Positions 62,259 to 64,000 of a stretch of 64,000 nucleotides of DNA are shown piece after piece (within the stretch, counting starts at the first letter, position 1; each line of letters begins with the position of its first letter). Source of the DNA: Trujillonella endophytica (GTDB lineage Bacteria; Actinomycetota; Actinomycetes; Mycobacteriales; Geodermatophilaceae); assembly GCF_019799905.1 (NCBI RefSeq), contig NZ_JABGCI010000004.1, positions 248,001 to 312,000 of the forward strand, written 5' to 3'. A program made the position numbers and the translations under genes. Below the pieces are notes generated by a model. It ran no database searches. It was given only the letters and a program-made list of their open reading frames with translations, and was not told the origin of the DNA.

Positions 62259-63992
62259 TCAGGTGCCGGCGTACTCCCAGTGCCACGGCTCCTCGCGGCC
62301 GTTGCCGGGGTCGGCCCACGTCGGGTGCAACCAGCCGAACCGGCCGGCGTTGGCGATCATCCACTGGTACTGCGCGGTGCCGAAGCGCTCGATGCCGCCG
62401 CAGAGGTCGACCGCCAGCCCCCAGCCGTGGTTGCTGGTCCCGGGCACCGCCGCGAGCGCGGGCTTCTGGCCGTAGAGGCGCACCTGGCCGGCGTAGGTCC
62501 GGTAGGAGTCGGTGATGCAGATCGGCGTCCCGAACGCGGCCGCGAAGGCCGCGCTCATGGCCCGGTAGGCGGCCGCCGCGTCGCAGCGCAGCGCGTGCGC
62601 GGCGGCGCCGATCCCGCACAGCGCGCTCGGGGGGATCAACCCGTTGGGGTAGCCGCCCCACGACCGGGCGCCGTCGTAGCTCGGGGGGTACACCGTGTTG
62701 CCGCACTCCACCCCCAGCGCGCCCGCGGCCGGTCCGGGCGCCGGCTCCGGCGGGCGCTGACCGAGGCTGGGCCGCCCGATCACGAGCACCTGGTCCATCG
62801 GCAACGAGCGGACGACGACCGCACCGGCACGCGCGTCGGCGGCCAGCATCGAGTGGGTGTCCAGGGCCAGGCCGACGTGCCCGAGACCACCTTCCGGCGT
62901 CCCCAGGAACACCAGGTCACCGGGCAGCACGTCCTCCGGGGCGATCGGCCGGGTGGTCGCGAACAGGCCGGCCTGGTCGGCCGGCAGCTCCACGCCGGCG
63001 GCCCGGTAGGCCGAGTGCACCAGCGACCCGCAGTCGTAGGACTCGGGGCCGGCCGTGCCCGGCGCGTAGGGCAGGCCCAGCTGGTCCATCGCCGTGGTGA
63101 CGGCGGTGAGCACCTCGCGCGGCAGCACGAGCAGCGACGTCGGCTGGCGCGGCAGCTGTGCGGCCCCGGGCTGCGCGCCCCCGGCGATCGAGCCCACCGG
63201 GACCAGCCCGCCGGGCAGCCCGGCGACCGGGTCCAGCAGCTCCGCGGCGGGCGGCGGCGCCACCCCGGCCGCCACGAGCTCGTCGAGGTAGGCACGCCAG
63301 TTCCCGGCGGTCTGGTCGTTGACCCGGACCTGCTCGGCCTGGAGCTGCGCGAGCTGGCGGTCGACCTCGCCCAGCGCGGCGTCCAGCTCGCTGGTCACCG
63401 CGGCCGCGGCGTCCTCCAGCGCCCGGACCTCCGCCGCCACCTGGTCGGCGCGGGCCTGGGCCTGCGCGAGCGCCGCCGCGGCGCGGTCCCGCTCGGCCAC
63501 CGCGGCGCGGCGCTGCTGCTCGGCCGCGGCCACCACCTCGGCGGCATGGGCGTCGACCGCGTCGAGGTACCCCATCGCCGCGATGAACTCCCCGGGCTCG
63601 GCGCCCGAGAGCAGCAGCGTGAGGGGGGTCAGCGCCCCACCGTCGCGGTAGACGGCCGAGGCGTACTCGGCCACGACCTGCTGGTGGCCGGCGAGCTCGC
63701 CCTCGACGTCGGCCACCACGGCCTCGGCCTCCGCGGCGTCGTCCCGCGCGGCCGCCAGCGCCTCCTGCGCGGCGACCACCTCGCCCTGCCGGGCCAGCAG
63801 GTCGGCCTGCACCTCCGCGGCCCGCCGCTGCAGCTCGTCGAGCGCCTCGCTGTCCAGCACGCCGGACGTGCCCCCCGGCTGGTCGCTCGGGGCCGCCGCG
63901 GCCGGCCCGGCGAGGGTGACGACGGCGGCCGCGACCACCGCGGTCAGGAGCACCGACGGACGACGGGCGCGCCACCGGGAGCGCGGGAGCAT
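62259..63992 (-). CDS. Secreted NlpC/P60 - VanY (D,D-carboxypeptidase) fusion
   Basis: A 577-residue exported protein with two peptidase modules. Signal peptide to about residue 34 (AGPAAAA), coiled coils about 45-235, then NlpC/P60 with Cys321 in ESYDCGSLVHSAYRAAG and His in GGLGHVGLALD; the usual DCSG is DCGS. A Pro-rich linker leads to a VanY-type domain with SYRTYAGQVRLYG, GTSNHGWGLAVDLCGG (H-x6-D zinc ligands) and EPWHWEY near the C-terminus. It should cut both stem-peptide and terminal D-Ala bonds. The ATG lies 8 bp from the window end. Confidence 0.92.
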   Translation of the reverse strand: MLPRSRWRARRPSVLLTAVVAAAVVTLAGPAAAAPSDQPGGTSGVLDSEALDELQRRAAEVQADLLARQGEVVAAQEALAAARDDAAEAEAVVADVEGELAGHQQVVAEYASAVYRDGGALTPLTLLLSGAEPGEFIAAMGYLDAVDAHAAEVVAAAEQQRRAAVAERDRAAAALAQAQARADQVAAEVRALEDAAAAVTSELDAALGEVDRQLAQLQAEQVRVNDQTAGNWRAYLDELVAAGVAPPPAAELLDPVAGLPGGLVPVGSIAGGAQPGAAQLPRQPTSLLVLPREVLTAVTTAMDQLGLPYAPGTAGPESYDCGSLVHSAYRAAGVELPADQAGLFATTRPIAPEDVLPGDLVFLGTPEGGLGHVGLALDTHSMLAADARAGAVVVRSLPMDQVLVIGRPSLGQRPPEPAPGPAAGALGVECGNTVYPPSYDGARSWGGYPNGLIPPSALCGIGAAAHALRCDAAAAYRAMSAAFAAAFGTPICITDSYRTYAGQVRLYGQKPALAAVPGTSNHGWGLAVDLCGGIERFGTAQYQWMIANAGRFGWLHPTWADPGNGREEPWHWEYAGT

Positions 63993-64000
63993 CGATCACC

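Overview
The window is a chromosomal segment of a high-GC actinobacterium. Overlapping GTGA/ATGA starts, many GTG starts, a mycothiol-type enzyme, a DmdR/IdeR-type iron box, an actinobacterial LexA box and a gene order that recalls Mycobacterium tuberculosis Rv2172c-Rv2190c (metF, prenyl synthase, Rv2175c, PASTA kinase at the pknL position, aroG, Rv2179c exoribonuclease, PlsC-like, ArsA-like, SRPBCC, fadD15, pimB, NlpC/P60) all support this. Glycosylated-carotenoid genes on top of that backbone make Geodermatophilaceae (Blastococcus/Geodermatophilus/Modestobacter-like) my best guess. That placement is inference from memory, not a search result. No rRNA, tRNA, CRISPR array, insertion sequence or prophage was seen.

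Layout. 1-5.2 kb: small housekeeping and stress genes (Suc_Fer-like, YdeI-like, phosphodiesterase, methyltransferase, VOC, SGNH hydrolase, MarR). 5.2-10 kb: an SOS-controlled operon, DUF6504 - HEPN protein - DnaE2 error-prone polymerase, behind a perfect LexA box but without ImuA/ImuB. 10-16.4 kb: mycothiol-dependent enzyme, YbaK, GNAT, then a translationally coupled carotenoid trio (FAD oxidoreductase, CruF-like hydratase, glycosyltransferase), a decayed VOC gene and a flavin reductase. 16.6-21 kb: adenosine kinase, CDP-alcohol transferase, small kinase, NTF2-like, hypothetical, MetF. 21-25.3 kb: prenyl synthase, crtI, crtB, and a heterodimeric lycopene cyclase converging on crtB. 25.3-31.5 kb: Rv2175c-like regulator, FMN oxidase, ZTP riboswitch plus glyA, PASTA kinase, endonuclease IV. 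31.6-34.1 kb: iron-box-flanked bfd and bfr, a truncated acetyltransferase, a secreted subtilisin. 34.1-41.7 kb: threonine aldolase, AroG, a phosphofructokinase with PPi-type residues, NmrA-like, STAS, a PucR-type regulator ending in a 17-bp tandem repeat, and an exoribonuclease. 41.8-46.2 kb: glycerol kinase, lipoprotein hydrolase, Na+/H+ antiporter. 46.2-50.4 kb: a TetR-controlled divergent SDR / Baeyer-Villiger monooxygenase / esterase module. 50.4-60.2 kb: acyltransferase, esterase, glucokinase operon, FadD15, PimB, M48 protease. 60.3-64 kb: two NlpC/P60 peptidoglycan hydrolases; the first sits behind a c-di-AMP riboswitch and the second is fused to a VanY carboxypeptidase.

How it fits together. 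Isoprenoid flow goes from the prenyl synthase through CrtB and CrtI to lycopene, which can be cyclised by CrtYc/d-type subunits or hydrated and glycosylated by the CruF/glycosyltransferase pair. Cell-envelope functions (PimB, PlsC, FadD15, PASTA kinase, NlpC/P60 enzymes) cluster as in mycobacteria, and c-di-AMP, ZTP, iron, DNA damage and a TetR ligand each have a visible regulatory site. A family of nested hairpins recurs in at least four intergenic gaps between 37.6 and 57.8 kb, mostly between convergent genes.
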